A stretch of 64,000 nt of DNA, from assembly GCF_000686725.1 (NCBI RefSeq), contig NZ_KK366009.1, positions 62,001-126,000 of the forward strand, read 5' to 3'. The notes below the pieces were generated by a model, which did not search any database, was not told the origin of the DNA, and saw nothing but the letters and a program-made list of their open reading frames with translations. Shown here in pieces: positions 1 through 8,638 of the stretch (positions within the stretch are counted from its first letter, which is position 1; the number at the start of each line of letters is the position of its first letter). A program made the position numbers and the translations under genes. The stretch comes from Clostridium akagii DSM 12554 (GTDB taxonomy: Bacteria; Bacillota; Clostridia; Clostridiales; Clostridiaceae).

Positions 1-476
1 CTGAGACTGATTGGCAGGGAGTAGTAAAGGTTTATTCAGAAGGTATAAATACAGGTAAAGCTACATTTCAAACTGAGTTACCAAGCTTAGAAGAATGGGA
101 TGATAGTCATATTAAAACTTGCAGGCTAGTAGCACATTTGGGTAATATAGTAATTGGTTGGTGTGCATTAAGCCCAACTTCTAGCAGATGTGTTTACGCA
201 GGAGTTGCGGAAGTTAGCATATATATAGGGGAAGAATATAGAGGAAAAGGCATAGGAAAGGCACTGCTAACCAATTTAGTTAAATTATCTGAAGAAAATG
301 GATTTTGGACTTTGCAATCAGGAATAATTAAAGAAAACCTAGGTAGCATAGTTTTACATAAAAGCTGCGGGTTTAGAGAAATAGGAATAAGAGAAAAAAT
401 AAGTAAAATGAGTAGTGGTGAGTGGCATGATGTGATTTTAATGGAGCGAAGAAGCAAGATAATTGGAAGAGATTAA
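1..476 (+). CDS. GNAT N-acetyltransferase, phosphinothricin acetyltransferase-like (5' partial)
   Basis: The reading frame is open from base 3 and runs off the left edge, so the true start lies outside the window. The visible part begins with the region typical of the PAT/YncA group (Y-x-E-G-I-x-T-G-x-A-T-F, about residues 11-23 of the visible frame). The acetyl-CoA pyrophosphate loop R/Q-x-x-G-x-G/A follows (R-G-K-G-I-G-K-A, bases about 241-264), then the C-terminal 'KSCGFREIG' strand. These proteins move an acetyl group from acetyl-CoA to a small amine such as phosphinothricin or methionine sulfoximine; the actual substrate cannot be read from sequence. A start at the internal TTG at 138 would remove the N-terminal strand and is unlikely. 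Confidence 0.85.
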   Translation, partial: ETDWQGVVKVYSEGINTGKATFQTELPSLEEWDDSHIKTCRLVAHLGNIVIGWCALSPTSSRCVYAGVAEVSIYIGEEYRGKGIGKALLTNLVKLSEENGFWTLQSGIIKENLGSIVLHKSCGFREIGIREKISKMSSGEWHDVILMERRSKIIGRD

Positions 477-596
477 CAACAAAGCAATGTAATTTCAAAA
501 ACATATAAAAATAACTTCAATATTGAAAGATGGAAAAAAATGTAATTAATAAATTAATCAACCTTTTTTATAATTTGGTATTTTCAAAAAAACATG

Positions 597-623
597 TAAA
601 GTTATATCAATTTATGTCGAAAA
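597..623 (+). promoter_or_regulatory. sigma-D (sigma-28) type promoter of first chemoreceptor gene
   Basis: TAAA at 597-600, exactly 15 bases, then GTCGAAAA at 616-623. This matches the SigD/FliA architecture (TAAA-N15-GCCGATAA), with T for C and A for T at single positions. The same arrangement with identical spacing lies in front of the next chemoreceptor gene. The element sits about 57 bases upstream of the start codon. It implies co-expression with flagellar genes; that is inference. Confidence 0.7.
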
Positions 624-679
624 ATAACATATCATGATATATAATATACATGAGCCGAATGTGAAGTGGGGGGATAATA

Positions 680-2671
680 ATGAAAATAAATTTAAATAGT
701 ATCCGGAGTAAATTAATTCTTAGTTTAGTATCAATTTGTGTGATTCCACTAATTATATTAGGTGTTGGTTCATATATTCAATCAAAATCAATTCTTAGTC
801 AAAAATTAACGGTGACAAGCGTGCAAACGCTTACGGAAGTAAATGATGGTTTATCTTCATATTTTGGTGGATTTAAAGAGATGGTTTCAACCATGTCCAG
901 TAATTATGATTTCATTAATATTGACTCAAGTAATAATTTAATAGGCGTACCGGATCTGCTAAAAGGTATAAAAGAGAGTAATTCGGATATATTTAGTACT
1001 TATTATGGAACCGAGAGTGGAAAATTCAACATATATCCAAGTAAAGAAATGCCAGCTGGATATAGTGCAACAGTAAGGCCTTGGTATAAAATGGCGTTAG
1101 AACATAAGGGCAAAGTGATAGTAACACTACCTTTTAAAGATGCTCAAACAGGTCAAAATGTTGTTTCTTTGGCAAAAACAGTTGAAAAAGATGGTAAAGT
1201 AATTGGCGTTGCAGCCATGAATATCTCATTAAATACACTTGTAAATAAAATATCTGCGAAGAAAGTTGGAACTTCAGGTTATATTTTTATTTCTGATGTA
1301 AATGGGAATATTATTGCTCACCCTGAAAAAAGCCTTATTGGTACAAATCAAGCATCTAAACTATCATTTTGGAATCAGGCTAAATCTAGTAATAATGGAT
1401 TTGTTGCATATACATACAATGGTTCAAAAAAATTCGGATTATATCAGACAAATAGTCTCACGGGCTGGAAATTAGTAGCAACATTAGCCAACAGTGAATT
1501 AACTAATGATACAAATTCAATACTCTATGTTACATTATTGGTACTAGTAGTAATGGGATTACTTGCAACATTTATGGCTTTTATATTAAGTAAAGGAATA
1601 TCCCAAAATATCAAAAAGCTAAAAGAAGTATTTGCCAAAGCTTCAGATGGTGATTTAACCGTAGATATAAGTGTATCCACAAAAGACGAATTCAAAGATT
1701 TGTCTATATCATTTAATTCTATGATGAAAAACATATCAAATCTTATGAATAGTGTTACAAAGTCATCGAACACGGTGCTAGATACATCTACAAGTCTTGC
1801 AAGTATGTCAGAGGAAGTAACGGCATCAATTAGTGAAGTCGCAAAGGCAATAGAGGATGTTGCTAATGGAGCAACGGAACAGGCACAAAATGCTCAAAAG
1901 GGAGTATCATCCATGGAGAATTTATCAAGCAAATTAGATAAAATTAGTATAAACTCCAATGAAATGGATGAAATTTCAAATGATACTAAAGATTTGGGAT
2001 CAAAAGGATTGCATATGATAGATACATTAATAGAAAAATCAAACAGAACTAAAAAATCAACCAAAGAGGTTAACGATATTGTTGAAGATATGAATGAAAG
2101 CACTAAGCAGATAAATGCTATATCTGAAACACTAGCAAGTATAACAGAACAAACCAATCTTTTATCATTAAATGCAAGTATAGAATCTGCCCGTGCAGGT
2201 GAGGCAGGTAAAGGGTTTGCTGTTGTTGCAGGTGAGATAAGAAAACTGGCTGACCAATCAAAAAAATCCACAGAGGAAATTAAAAACATAATAACGAGTA
2301 TACAGAAAAAATCAGATATAGCAGTTGGAGCAATTAAATCTACTGAAAGCATAGTGAATGAGCAGGAGATAGCAGTTGGTGAAACTAAAGATATATTTAG
2401 TGAAATCCTAAAATCCATTAATGTAATGATTAAAAAAGTTGATGAAGTAAAGCTATCTATTATAGATATAAATGAAAAAAAACAATCTACAGTATCAGAA
2501 ATTCAAAACATCTCATATATATCTGAACAAACGGCTTCTGCTTCAGAGGAAGTTACAGCATCAACAGAAGAAATAACGGCAACTATGGAAGAATTCACAA
2601 GATATTCAAGCAATCTTAAAACATTAGCAGAACAATTAGAGGCTGAAATAAATAAATTCAAAATTAATTAG
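680..2671 (+). CDS. methyl-accepting chemotaxis protein (dCache-HAMP-MCP signal)
   Basis: A 663-residue transmembrane chemoreceptor. TM1 is at about residues 12-33. An extracellular dCache_1-type sensor follows to about residue 275; its WYK...[16 protein letters not shown] segment is characteristic and usually binds small amino or organic acids. TM2 is at about 280-303, HAMP at about 304-357, then a long cytoplasmic coiled-coil hairpin. The conserved tip [21 protein letters not shown] lies near residues 490-512 and contacts CheA/CheW. No CheR/CheB pentapeptide is present at the C terminus. The ATG is preceded by GGGGGGA. The gene is a tandem paralogue of the one at 2902 and has its own sigma-D-like promoter. 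Confidence 0.95.
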   Translation: MKINLNSIRSKLILSLVSICVIPLIILGVGSYIQSKSILSQKLTVTSVQTLTEVNDGLSSYFGGFKEMVSTMSSNYDFINIDSSNNLIGVPDLLKGIKESNSDIFSTYYGTESGKFNIYPSKEMPAGYSATVRPWYKMALEHKGKVIVTLPFKDAQTGQNVVSLAKTVEKDGKVIGVAAMNISLNTLVNKISAKKVGTSGYIFISDVNGNIIAHPEKSLIGTNQASKLSFWNQAKSSNNGFVAYTYNGSKKFGLYQTNSLTGWKLVATLANSELTNDTNSILYVTLLVLVVMGLLATFMAFILSKGISQNIKKLKEVFAKASDGDLTVDISVSTKDEFKDLSISFNSMMKNISNLMNSVTKSSNTVLDTSTSLASMSEEVTASISEVAKAIEDVANGATEQAQNAQKGVSSMENLSSKLDKISINSNEMDEISNDTKDLGSKGLHMIDTLIEKSNRTKKSTKEVNDIVEDMNESTKQINAISETLASITEQTNLLSLNASIESARAGEAGKGFAVVAGEIRKLADQSKKSTEEIKNIITSIQKKSDIAVGAIKSTESIVNEQEIAVGETKDIFSEILKSINVMIKKVDEVKLSIIDINEKKQSTVSEIQNISYISEQTASASEEVTASTEEITATMEEFTRYSSNLKTLAEQLEAEINKFKIN

Positions 2672-2720
2672 TAAATCTAATATTAGTAGCAAGGTTATTG
2701 ATTTATTTTCTACAAAATTA

Positions 2721-2768
2721 TATAGCTCTAAGTTTAATCATTATAATATGGTTAAACTTGGAGCTATA
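2721..2768 (+). terminator. stem-loop downstream of first chemoreceptor gene
   Basis: Arms TATAGCTC-AAGTTTAA (from 2721) and TTAAACTT-GAGCTATA (to 2768) form a roughly 17-bp imperfect stem around an AT-rich loop. No T-run follows, so this may stabilise the mRNA 3' end rather than act as a strong intrinsic terminator. Confidence 0.4.
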
Positions 2769-2827
2769 ATCATTCTCGGATAATTTGAATTAAATTGTAT
2801 TATAACTTAATATTTTATAAAAACAAG

Positions 2828-2854
2828 TAAAGTAATATTAATTTAAGTCGAAAA
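2828..2854 (+). promoter_or_regulatory. sigma-D (sigma-28) type promoter of second chemoreceptor gene
   Basis: TAAA at 2828-2831, 15-base spacer, GTCGAAAA at 2847-2854. Spacing and -10-like element are identical to the promoter of the upstream paralogue, while flanking non-coding sequence has diverged. That argues the element is retained by selection. Confidence 0.7.
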
Positions 2855-2901
2855 AGAATATATTGTGAAGTATTGTGCGGCGATAAATAGGGGGAATAAT
2901 T

Positions 2902-4893
2902 ATGAAATTAAATTTAAACAGCATTAGGGGCAAATTAATTATTAGCTTAGTGTCAATTTGTGTAATTCCATTAATTATATTAGGGGTTGGTTCATACATT
3001 CAGTCACAGTCAATTCTTAATAAAAAATTGACGGTTACAAGTACACAAACATTAACAGAAGTAAATGATGGGTTATCTTCATATTTTCAAGGATTTACTG
3101 ATATGGTTTCAACCATGTCAAACAATTATAATTTCATAAATATCGATACAGGTGATGCTTCTAATTATGTGCCTGATGTATTAAAAAACATAAAAGAAAG
3201 CGATAAGGACATATTTACTACATATTATGGAACTGAAAGTGGTAAGTTTGACATATATCCTAGTCAAAAAATGCCAGATGGGTATAAAGCAACTGAAAGG
3301 GCTTGGTACAAACAGGCAATGGCTAGTAAGGGGAAATTAATAATAACTTTACCTTTTAAAGATGCTCAAAAAGGAAAAATGGTTGTGGCTTTAGCAAAAA
3401 CAGTTGAAAAAGATGGAAAAATAATTGGTGTTGCAGCTGTGAACATTTCTCTAGATACACTTGTAAATAAAATTGCAACAAAAAAAATAGGAACTTCAGG
3501 ATATGTATTTATAGCTGACTTAAATGGTAATGTTATAGCTCATCCTGAAAAAAGTGTTATAGGCACAAATGCAGCAGCCAAACTATCATTTTGGAATCAA
3601 GCTAAAACAGGGAATAATGGATTTGTTAATTATACATATAATGGTGCAAAAAACTTTGGAGTATATGAAACAAATAACCTTACTGGGTGGAAATTAGTAG
3701 CTACACTCTCAAGCAGTGAATTGACTAATGATACAAACTCAATACTATATGTTACATTATTAATATTGGTATTAATGGGGCTAATATCAATTTCTATGGC
3801 GTTTATATTGAGTAAAGGTATAGCACAAAATATCAAAAAGCTAAAAGAAGTATTTGCAAAAGCTTCAGATGGTGATTTAACCGTAGATATAAGTGTTTCC
3901 ACAAAAGACGAATTCAAAGATCTGGCTTTATCATTTAATTTAATGATGAAAAATATTTCTAATCTTATGAAAAATGTTACAATCTCCTCAAACACTGTGT
4001 TAGATACATCAACAAGTCTTGCAAGTATGTCTGAGGAAGTAACAGCGTCTATAAGTGAGGTTGCAAGTGCAATAGAACAAGTTTCTGGAGGAGCAGTTGA
4101 ACAAGCTGAGAACGCTCAAAATGGTGTTTCACAAATGAATGATCTATCTAGTAGAATAGATAAAATTACTACTAACTCTAAAGAAATGGATGCCATTTCA
4201 AGAGATACTAAAAAATTGGGATCAGAGGGGCTATCAATGATAGATACCTTAATTGAAAAATCAAATAAAACTAAAATGTCAACTAAAGAAGTTAACCACA
4301 TTGTTCAAGATATGAATGAAAGCACTAAGCAAATAAATGATATTTCTGAAACATTGGCAAGTATAACAGAACAAACTAATCTTTTATCATTAAATGCAAG
4401 TATAGAATCTGCCCGTGCAGGTGAGGCTGGTAAAGGATTTGCTGTAGTTGCAGGAGAAATAAGAAAACTTGCTGAACAGTCAAAAAAATCAACAGAGGAG
4501 ATTAAAGGAATTATAACAGGTATACAGATGAAATCGGACACAGCGGTAAATGCTATTAAATCTACTGAATCTGTAGTAAATGAACAAGACTTGGCAGTAG
4601 GGCAAACCAAGGATATATTTAGTGAAATATTAAAATCAATCAACTTAATGATTACAAAGGTTGATGAAGTAAAAATATCAGTTGTGGAGATAGATGCTAA
4701 AAAACAATCAACAGTATCAGAAATTCAGAATATCTCATATATATCTGAACAGACAGCATCAGCAACTGAGGAAGTTACGGCCTCAACAGAAGAAATTTCA
4801 GCTACAATGGAACAGTTCACCAAATATTCAAGTGATCTTAAAACATTAGCAGAACAATTAGGTGATGAAATAAATAAATTTAAAATTAATTAA
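2902..4893 (+). CDS. methyl-accepting chemotaxis protein (dCache-HAMP-MCP signal), tandem paralogue
   Basis: Same length (663 residues) and domain order as the chemoreceptor at 680: TM1, dCache sensor, TM2 at about 280-303, HAMP, and signalling hairpin with the same [15 protein letters not shown] tip. By eye the cytoplasmic half is nearly identical between the two proteins. Substitutions concentrate in the sensor between residues about 75 and 270 (for example the loop before VPD and the region around residues 130-160). The pair therefore arose by tandem duplication and may differ in ligand. The ATG follows GGGGGAA. A strong terminator closes the gene at 4937. Confidence 0.95.
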   Translation: MKLNLNSIRGKLIISLVSICVIPLIILGVGSYIQSQSILNKKLTVTSTQTLTEVNDGLSSYFQGFTDMVSTMSNNYNFINIDTGDASNYVPDVLKNIKESDKDIFTTYYGTESGKFDIYPSQKMPDGYKATERAWYKQAMASKGKLIITLPFKDAQKGKMVVALAKTVEKDGKIIGVAAVNISLDTLVNKIATKKIGTSGYVFIADLNGNVIAHPEKSVIGTNAAAKLSFWNQAKTGNNGFVNYTYNGAKNFGVYETNNLTGWKLVATLSSSELTNDTNSILYVTLLILVLMGLISISMAFILSKGIAQNIKKLKEVFAKASDGDLTVDISVSTKDEFKDLALSFNLMMKNISNLMKNVTISSNTVLDTSTSLASMSEEVTASISEVASAIEQVSGGAVEQAENAQNGVSQMNDLSSRIDKITTNSKEMDAISRDTKKLGSEGLSMIDTLIEKSNKTKMSTKEVNHIVQDMNESTKQINDISETLASITEQTNLLSLNASIESARAGEAGKGFAVVAGEIRKLAEQSKKSTEEIKGIITGIQMKSDTAVNAIKSTESVVNEQDLAVGQTKDIFSEILKSINLMITKVDEVKISVVEIDAKKQSTVSEIQNISYISEQTASATEEVTASTEEISATMEQFTKYSSDLKTLAEQLGDEINKFKIN

Positions 4894-4936
4894 TATTTGT
4901 ACTACAAAAATTTATGTTCATGTTTGTTGATTAAAT

Positions 4937-4982
4937 AAAAACGTTATATTTAGGAATTATCGCCTAAATATAACGTTTTTAT
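4937..4982 (+). terminator. intrinsic terminator of chemoreceptor pair
   Basis: A perfect 17-bp stem (AAAACGTTATATTTAGG at 4937-4953 with its complement ending near 4980) around an 8-9 base loop, running into a T-run. Confidence 0.85.
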
Positions 4983-5127
4983 TATTTATATATGGAATAT
5001 TAGGAAGTATAAGGATATAATATGATTTATCCAGACAATGAAGGAAATGATATATTATAATGGTTAGGACTTGAATATAAGTTATACCTATAAAAAATTA
5101 ATAATAATTGAAAGGTGGAAATTTATT

Positions 5128-5436
5128 ATGGTTAATATCTATTTGTTTTGTGCAGGTGGTATGTCAACAAGTATTTTGGCAACAAAAATGAAAAAAACGG
5201 CAGAATTAAAAGGAATAGAGGCTGAAATTAAAGCTTTTGCTGTATCACAGATATCTAAAAAGCTAGATAATTTAGATGTGGCATTACTAGGGCCACAGAT
5301 AAGATTTAGGTTACCCGCAGCTAAAAAATTATGTGATGAAAAAGGAATTCCAGTTGCTATAATACCATCAGTAGATTATGGAATGATGAACGGTGAAAAG
5401 GTTTTAGAATTTGCATTAAAACAAATTACACATTAA
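5128..5436 (+). CDS. PTS lactose/cellobiose-family EIIB component, orphan
   Basis: A 102-residue single-domain EIIB protein. The phospho-accepting cysteine lies at the P-loop-like start (I-Y-L-F-C-A-G-G-M-S-T-S, Cys8), typical of CelA/LicB-type EIIB that takes phosphate from EIIA and passes it to the sugar during uptake. I chose the ATG at 5128 because AAAGGTGG sits just upstream; the frame is open further back to a TTG at 5071, but that would add 19 non-conserved residues. No EIIA or EIIC gene is adjacent, so it either works with partners encoded elsewhere or has a regulatory role. Confidence 0.9.
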   Translation: MVNIYLFCAGGMSTSILATKMKKTAELKGIEAEIKAFAVSQISKKLDNLDVALLGPQIRFRLPAAKKLCDEKGIPVAIIPSVDYGMMNGEKVLEFALKQITH

Positions 5437-5660
5437 AAGAGATATATTTATTATTTAAAAAAATTTCTAAATAATCATTGACTAATGAAAACTAGTATGT
5501 GATAATAAATATAGAGATAGTTACTAAATGTAATCAACTAACGAAAACAATGATAATAAATATTTACAAGTTGAAATCATTTAATTTTGTTAAATAAGAA
5601 TACACAAACACCAATATGCAAATAAATAAAAAATAGTTAAATTTGAAAGGAATGATTAAT

Positions 5661-6260
5661 ATGACAAAAGATTTTTATACTGCAACAGAAGAGAGACGTT
5701 CAATTTATGGAATTAGCAAAGAGGTAGTGGTAACAGATGAGAAGATTAAAGAGGTCATTGAACATGCTGTAAAGTATACGCCATCATCATTTAATTCTCA
5801 AAGTACAAGAGTGGTTTTATTACTAGGAAAACATCACGATAAATTGTGGGATATAGCAAAAGAAGCTTTAAGGAAGATAGTTCCTGCTGATCAATTTAGC
5901 GCTACTGAAGACAAAATAAACTCATTTAAGAGTGGGTATGGTACAGTTTTATTCTTTGAGGATAGTGCTATAATTCAAGGGTTACAAGAACAATTTTCTC
6001 TTTATAAAGATAATTTTCCAGTTTGGGCTCAGCAATCAAGTGGTATGCACCAATACGCTATCTGGACTTCGTTAGAAATTGAAGGATTAGGGGCATCTTT
6101 GCAACATTATAATGAGCTTATTGAAGCTGACGTAAAAAATGAATGGAAAATACCAAATAATTGGAAATTAATTGCACAAATGCCTTTTGGAAACCCAACA
6201 GCTAAACCTGATGAAAAACAATTTTCACCATTAGAAGAACGTATTAAGATATTTAAATAA
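5661..6260 (+). CDS. nitroreductase family protein (HBN1/FRM2-like oxidoreductase)
   Basis: A 199-residue FMN-dependent oxidoreductase of the nitroreductase superfamily. The N-terminal R-R-S-I-Y motif (about residues 11-15) and T-P-S-S-F-N-S-Q-S (about 42-50) form the FMN phosphate-binding part. The F-P-V-W-A-Q-Q-S-S-G-M-H-Q segment, the E-G-L-G-A-S-L-Q-H-Y region and the final PFGNP strand are typical of the HBN1/FRM2 subgroup, which lacks the insertion of the longer NfsA/NfsB enzymes. The start is set by GAAAGGA before the ATG at 5661. Probable role is NAD(P)H-dependent reduction of nitro compounds or quinones under redox stress; the substrate is unknown. It is monocistronic, closed by the terminator at 6284. 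Confidence 0.88.
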   Translation: MTKDFYTATEERRSIYGISKEVVVTDEKIKEVIEHAVKYTPSSFNSQSTRVVLLLGKHHDKLWDIAKEALRKIVPADQFSATEDKINSFKSGYGTVLFFEDSAIIQGLQEQFSLYKDNFPVWAQQSSGMHQYAIWTSLEIEGLGASLQHYNELIEADVKNEWKIPNNWKLIAQMPFGNPTAKPDEKQFSPLEERIKIFK

Positions 6261-6283
6261 TAGAAAATTTAATTAGTATAATA

Positions 6284-6312
6284 AAAGCTCTTGTTTTTAC
6301 AGGAGCTTTTTA
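6284..6312 (+). terminator. intrinsic terminator
   Basis: A 10-bp stem, AAAGCTCTTG paired with CAGGAGCTTT with one G-U pair, followed by TTTATT. It lies 24 bases after the nitroreductase stop. Confidence 0.75.
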
Positions 6313-6475
6313 TTATGCTAAATTTTTGGATTTCTGTGATTTGCAATAATGAAATCTGATATAATTAAATATAAGAATTTCAGAATATGCCAAAAGCGGA
6401 AACATTTCATAATGAATTAACAGAGAAATATAATGTTAATATAATATTTTGTGAATGAAGGTAGGAGGGATAAAT

Positions 6476-7177
6476 TTGAAAATAATTGGAATGATAGGCG
6501 GAATGAGCTGGGAATCATCACTTGAGTATTACAGAATCATAAACCAAACAGCTCAATTAAAACTGGGAGGTTTTCATTCTGCAAAATGTTTAATGTATTC
6601 AGTGGATTTTGAAGAAATAGAAATATTACAGCATGAAGAAAAATGGGATAAATTAACTGATATCATGGTTGATGCTGCACAAAAACTCAAAAGAGGTGGT
6701 GCGGATTTTATTATAATATGTACAAATACTATGCATAAAATGGCAAGTGATATAGAAGATAGGGCAGAAATTAAAGTTTTGCATATAGCAGAAGTAACGG
6801 GGCAACAAGTAGTTAAAAAGGGAATGAAAAAGGTAGGATTATTGGGAACCAAATTTACTATGGAACAAGATTTTTATAAAAAGATATTAGAAGAAAAATT
6901 TAATATTGATGTAATAATTCCAGAAGAAAATGAGAGAAAAATTGTTCATGAAATTATCTATAATGAGTTATGTAAAGGTATAATAAGTGAAACTTCAAAG
7001 AAAAAATACATTAATATAATAAATAATTTAGTTCTGAATGGTGCGGAAGGTGTAGTGCTCGGATGTACAGAAATACCTATATTGATAAAACAAGAAGATG
7101 TTAATATACCAGTTTTTGATACAACCACAATACACGCTATTTCTGCCGTTGAATTTGCCTTAGATAATAAGGTTTAA
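6476..7177 (+). CDS. aspartate/glutamate racemase family protein (YgeA/RacX-like)
   Basis: A 233-residue PLP-independent amino acid racemase. It starts I-G-M-I-G-G-M-S-W-E-S-S and has both catalytic cysteines: C-T-N-T-M-H (around residue 82) and G-C-T-E-I-P (around residue 199). These pull and return the alpha proton from opposite faces of the substrate. YgeA/RacX-like enzymes act broadly on amino acids and are distinct from cell-wall MurI. The start is the TTG at 6476, because GGAGGGA lies just before it; the in-frame ATG at 6455 is upstream of that ribosome binding site. A DUF523 gene starts 18 bases downstream, suggesting cotranscription. Confidence 0.9.
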   Translation: MKIIGMIGGMSWESSLEYYRIINQTAQLKLGGFHSAKCLMYSVDFEEIEILQHEEKWDKLTDIMVDAAQKLKRGGADFIIICTNTMHKMASDIEDRAEIKVLHIAEVTGQQVVKKGMKKVGLLGTKFTMEQDFYKKILEEKFNIDVIIPEENERKIVHEIIYNELCKGIISETSKKKYINIINNLVLNGAEGVVLGCTEIPILIKQEDVNIPVFDTTTIHAISAVEFALDNKV

Positions 7178-7195
7178 TAGGGGGTATTGTTTATT

Positions 7196-7633
7196 ATGTA
7201 TTTAGTAAGTGCATGTTTAGCGGGAGTAAATTGCAGGTATGATGGTAAAAATAGCGAAAACAAGGTTATATGCGAATTAGTGAAGGTAGGGAAAGCTATA
7301 GCTATTTGTCCAGAACAGTTAGCAGGGCTATCTACCCCAAGAATAAGTTGTGAAATTGTTATAGATAAAAGTGGGAATAAGCAAGTTATTAGCAAGGATG
7401 GACAAAATTTAACTGAAAGATTCACTAATGGAGCAGAAAAAACTTTAGATATAGCCAAGATTATTGGTATAAAAAAAGCGATATTAAAATCTAAAAGCCC
7501 GTCTTGTGGAAATGAGTTTATATACGATGGAACATTTTCAGGAAAACTAATAAAAGGTACTGGTTTAACAGCAGAAATACTAATGGAAAATGGGATTAAA
7601 GTCTACTCAGAAAATGATTTAGATAAAATATAA
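7196..7633 (+). CDS. DUF523 family protein (TudS-like desulfidase family)
   Basis: A 145-residue DUF523 protein. The family signature is complete: S-A-C-L-A-G-V-N-C-R-Y-D-G at the N terminus, I-C-P-E near residue 43, and K-S-K-S-P-S-C-G near residue 104. In the characterised relative TudS (2-thiouracil desulfidase), cysteines at corresponding places bind a 4Fe-4S cluster used to remove sulfur. The sequence supports the cluster sites but not the substrate. I chose the ATG at 7196: GGGGG sits about 11 bases before it, while the TTG at 7187 is too close. It is probably cotranscribed with the racemase gene. Confidence 0.85.
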   Translation: MYLVSACLAGVNCRYDGKNSENKVICELVKVGKAIAICPEQLAGLSTPRISCEIVIDKSGNKQVISKDGQNLTERFTNGAEKTLDIAKIIGIKKAILKSKSPSCGNEFIYDGTFSGKLIKGTGLTAEILMENGIKVYSENDLDKI

Positions 7634-7714
7634 ATATATTTATTTATATTATTCAAAAAAAGAAGGATATCATCGTTTACATATAGAATTATATGTTTAA
7701 AGGTGGTTGATAAT

Positions 7715-8011
7715 ATGGAAAATTATTTTGAGTTAAGAGAAGAAGTTATAAAAGAGATTGAGGACGAACAAAATGAAAAGTATAAAAGTATTGAAGATCA
7801 ATTGCTTGCTTGGGATAAAGAAATTATCAAAAATGAAATTAGCGAAAAGCTAGCAATAAGTACAAAAACTTATTATGATCCCAAATTTACAAAATCACAG
7901 ATTGAATTAGAAAAAGAAAAGCTTTTTGATGCACAAGCAGCAATATATACTAAGCTTGAGGCAATAATAAAGATAAAAAAAGCATACAAAATAAGCGACG
8001 ATAATTCATAA
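7715..8011 (+). CDS. uncharacterised small charged protein
   Basis: A 98-residue hydrophilic, Glu/Lys-rich, mainly helical protein. It has no signal peptide, membrane segment or motif I recognise. The ATG at 7715 is 10 bases after AAAGGTGG; the GTG inside that ribosome binding site is not a credible start. It has its own upstream gap of 80 bases. Function unknown. Confidence 0.65.
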   Translation: MENYFELREEVIKEIEDEQNEKYKSIEDQLLAWDKEIIKNEISEKLAISTKTYYDPKFTKSQIELEKEKLFDAQAAIYTKLEAIIKIKKAYKISDDNS

Positions 8012-8167
8012 CAAGGTTTTGTCTACCTAGGTTCAGAATAAATATGTTTGTCTGGAGTATCAATTGTTTTAGTAGCTATAAGATAATTTTTCACGTATTT
8101 TAAATGTATAAAATATAATCACCTACTAACAATTAAAATACAGATTTAAAATAATAGTTTATTTAGA

Positions 8168-8194
8168 AAGAACTCGTAATGAGTTCTTTTTTTT
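8168..8194 (+). terminator. intrinsic terminator
   Basis: Perfect 8-bp stem AAGAACTC/GAGTTCTT with a 5-base loop and an 8-T run. It ends transcription coming from the small gene at 7715 and insulates the convergent gene at 8213. Confidence 0.8.
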
Positions 8195-8212
8195 GTACAA
8201 ATCAAGGTTAGT

Positions 8213-8425
8213 TTATTTCTTTTTGGTATGTTTTTTCGCTTTGCTTAATTTATTATCATTATTTTCTTCTAGTTGCAGTGCGGTAAAAACTTCATTATAA
8301 ATTTTCAAATATTGATTAGCTAAATCTGTTGGAGAAGTCTCTGATAAATTTTGTGATTTTAATTTAATAATTGCTAGTTCGTGGGCTTTAGCTTTGATAG
8401 AATAAGAAATTATAGTACCATCCAT
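8213..8425 (-). CDS. uncharacterised small protein with Lys-rich tail
   Basis: A 70-residue protein: a helical, soluble first half (residues about 8-55) and a strongly basic C-terminal tail (A-K-K-H-T-K-K-K). On the minus strand AAGGAG is followed 9 bases later by the chosen ATG at 8425; an ATG three codons earlier overlaps the ribosome binding site. No family recognised; a nucleic-acid or membrane-surface role for the basic tail is only a guess. Confidence 0.6.
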   Translation of the reverse strand: MDGTIISYSIKAKAHELAIIKLKSQNLSETSPTDLANQYLKIYNEVFTALQLEENNDNKLSKAKKHTKKK

Positions 8426-8638
8426 GATAAGCATCTCCTTTTAATAAATTCTAATAATCTCTATATGGTTTATACCAAGCCTTAATTTACAATATTATAC
8501 AATCAAGTATACCACTAATAGTGAAAAGAAACTATAGTATTTGATTACAATATTTAACATTAAATTAATGCCAATTTAACGAAATTAATTGTATAATATG
8601 ATATCCTTTAAATGGTAAAAATAAAAGGGGGGATTATA

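Noticed and set aside
1894-2418. Long minus-strand open frame (174 codons) inside the first chemoreceptor gene
   Set aside because: Shadow of the coding strand: Ser/Leu-rich composition, no ribosome binding site, and the same shadow occurs in the paralogue.
8213-8425. Antitoxin of a toxin-antitoxin pair
   Set aside because: Size and basic tail would allow it, but there is no partner gene and no recognisable fold.
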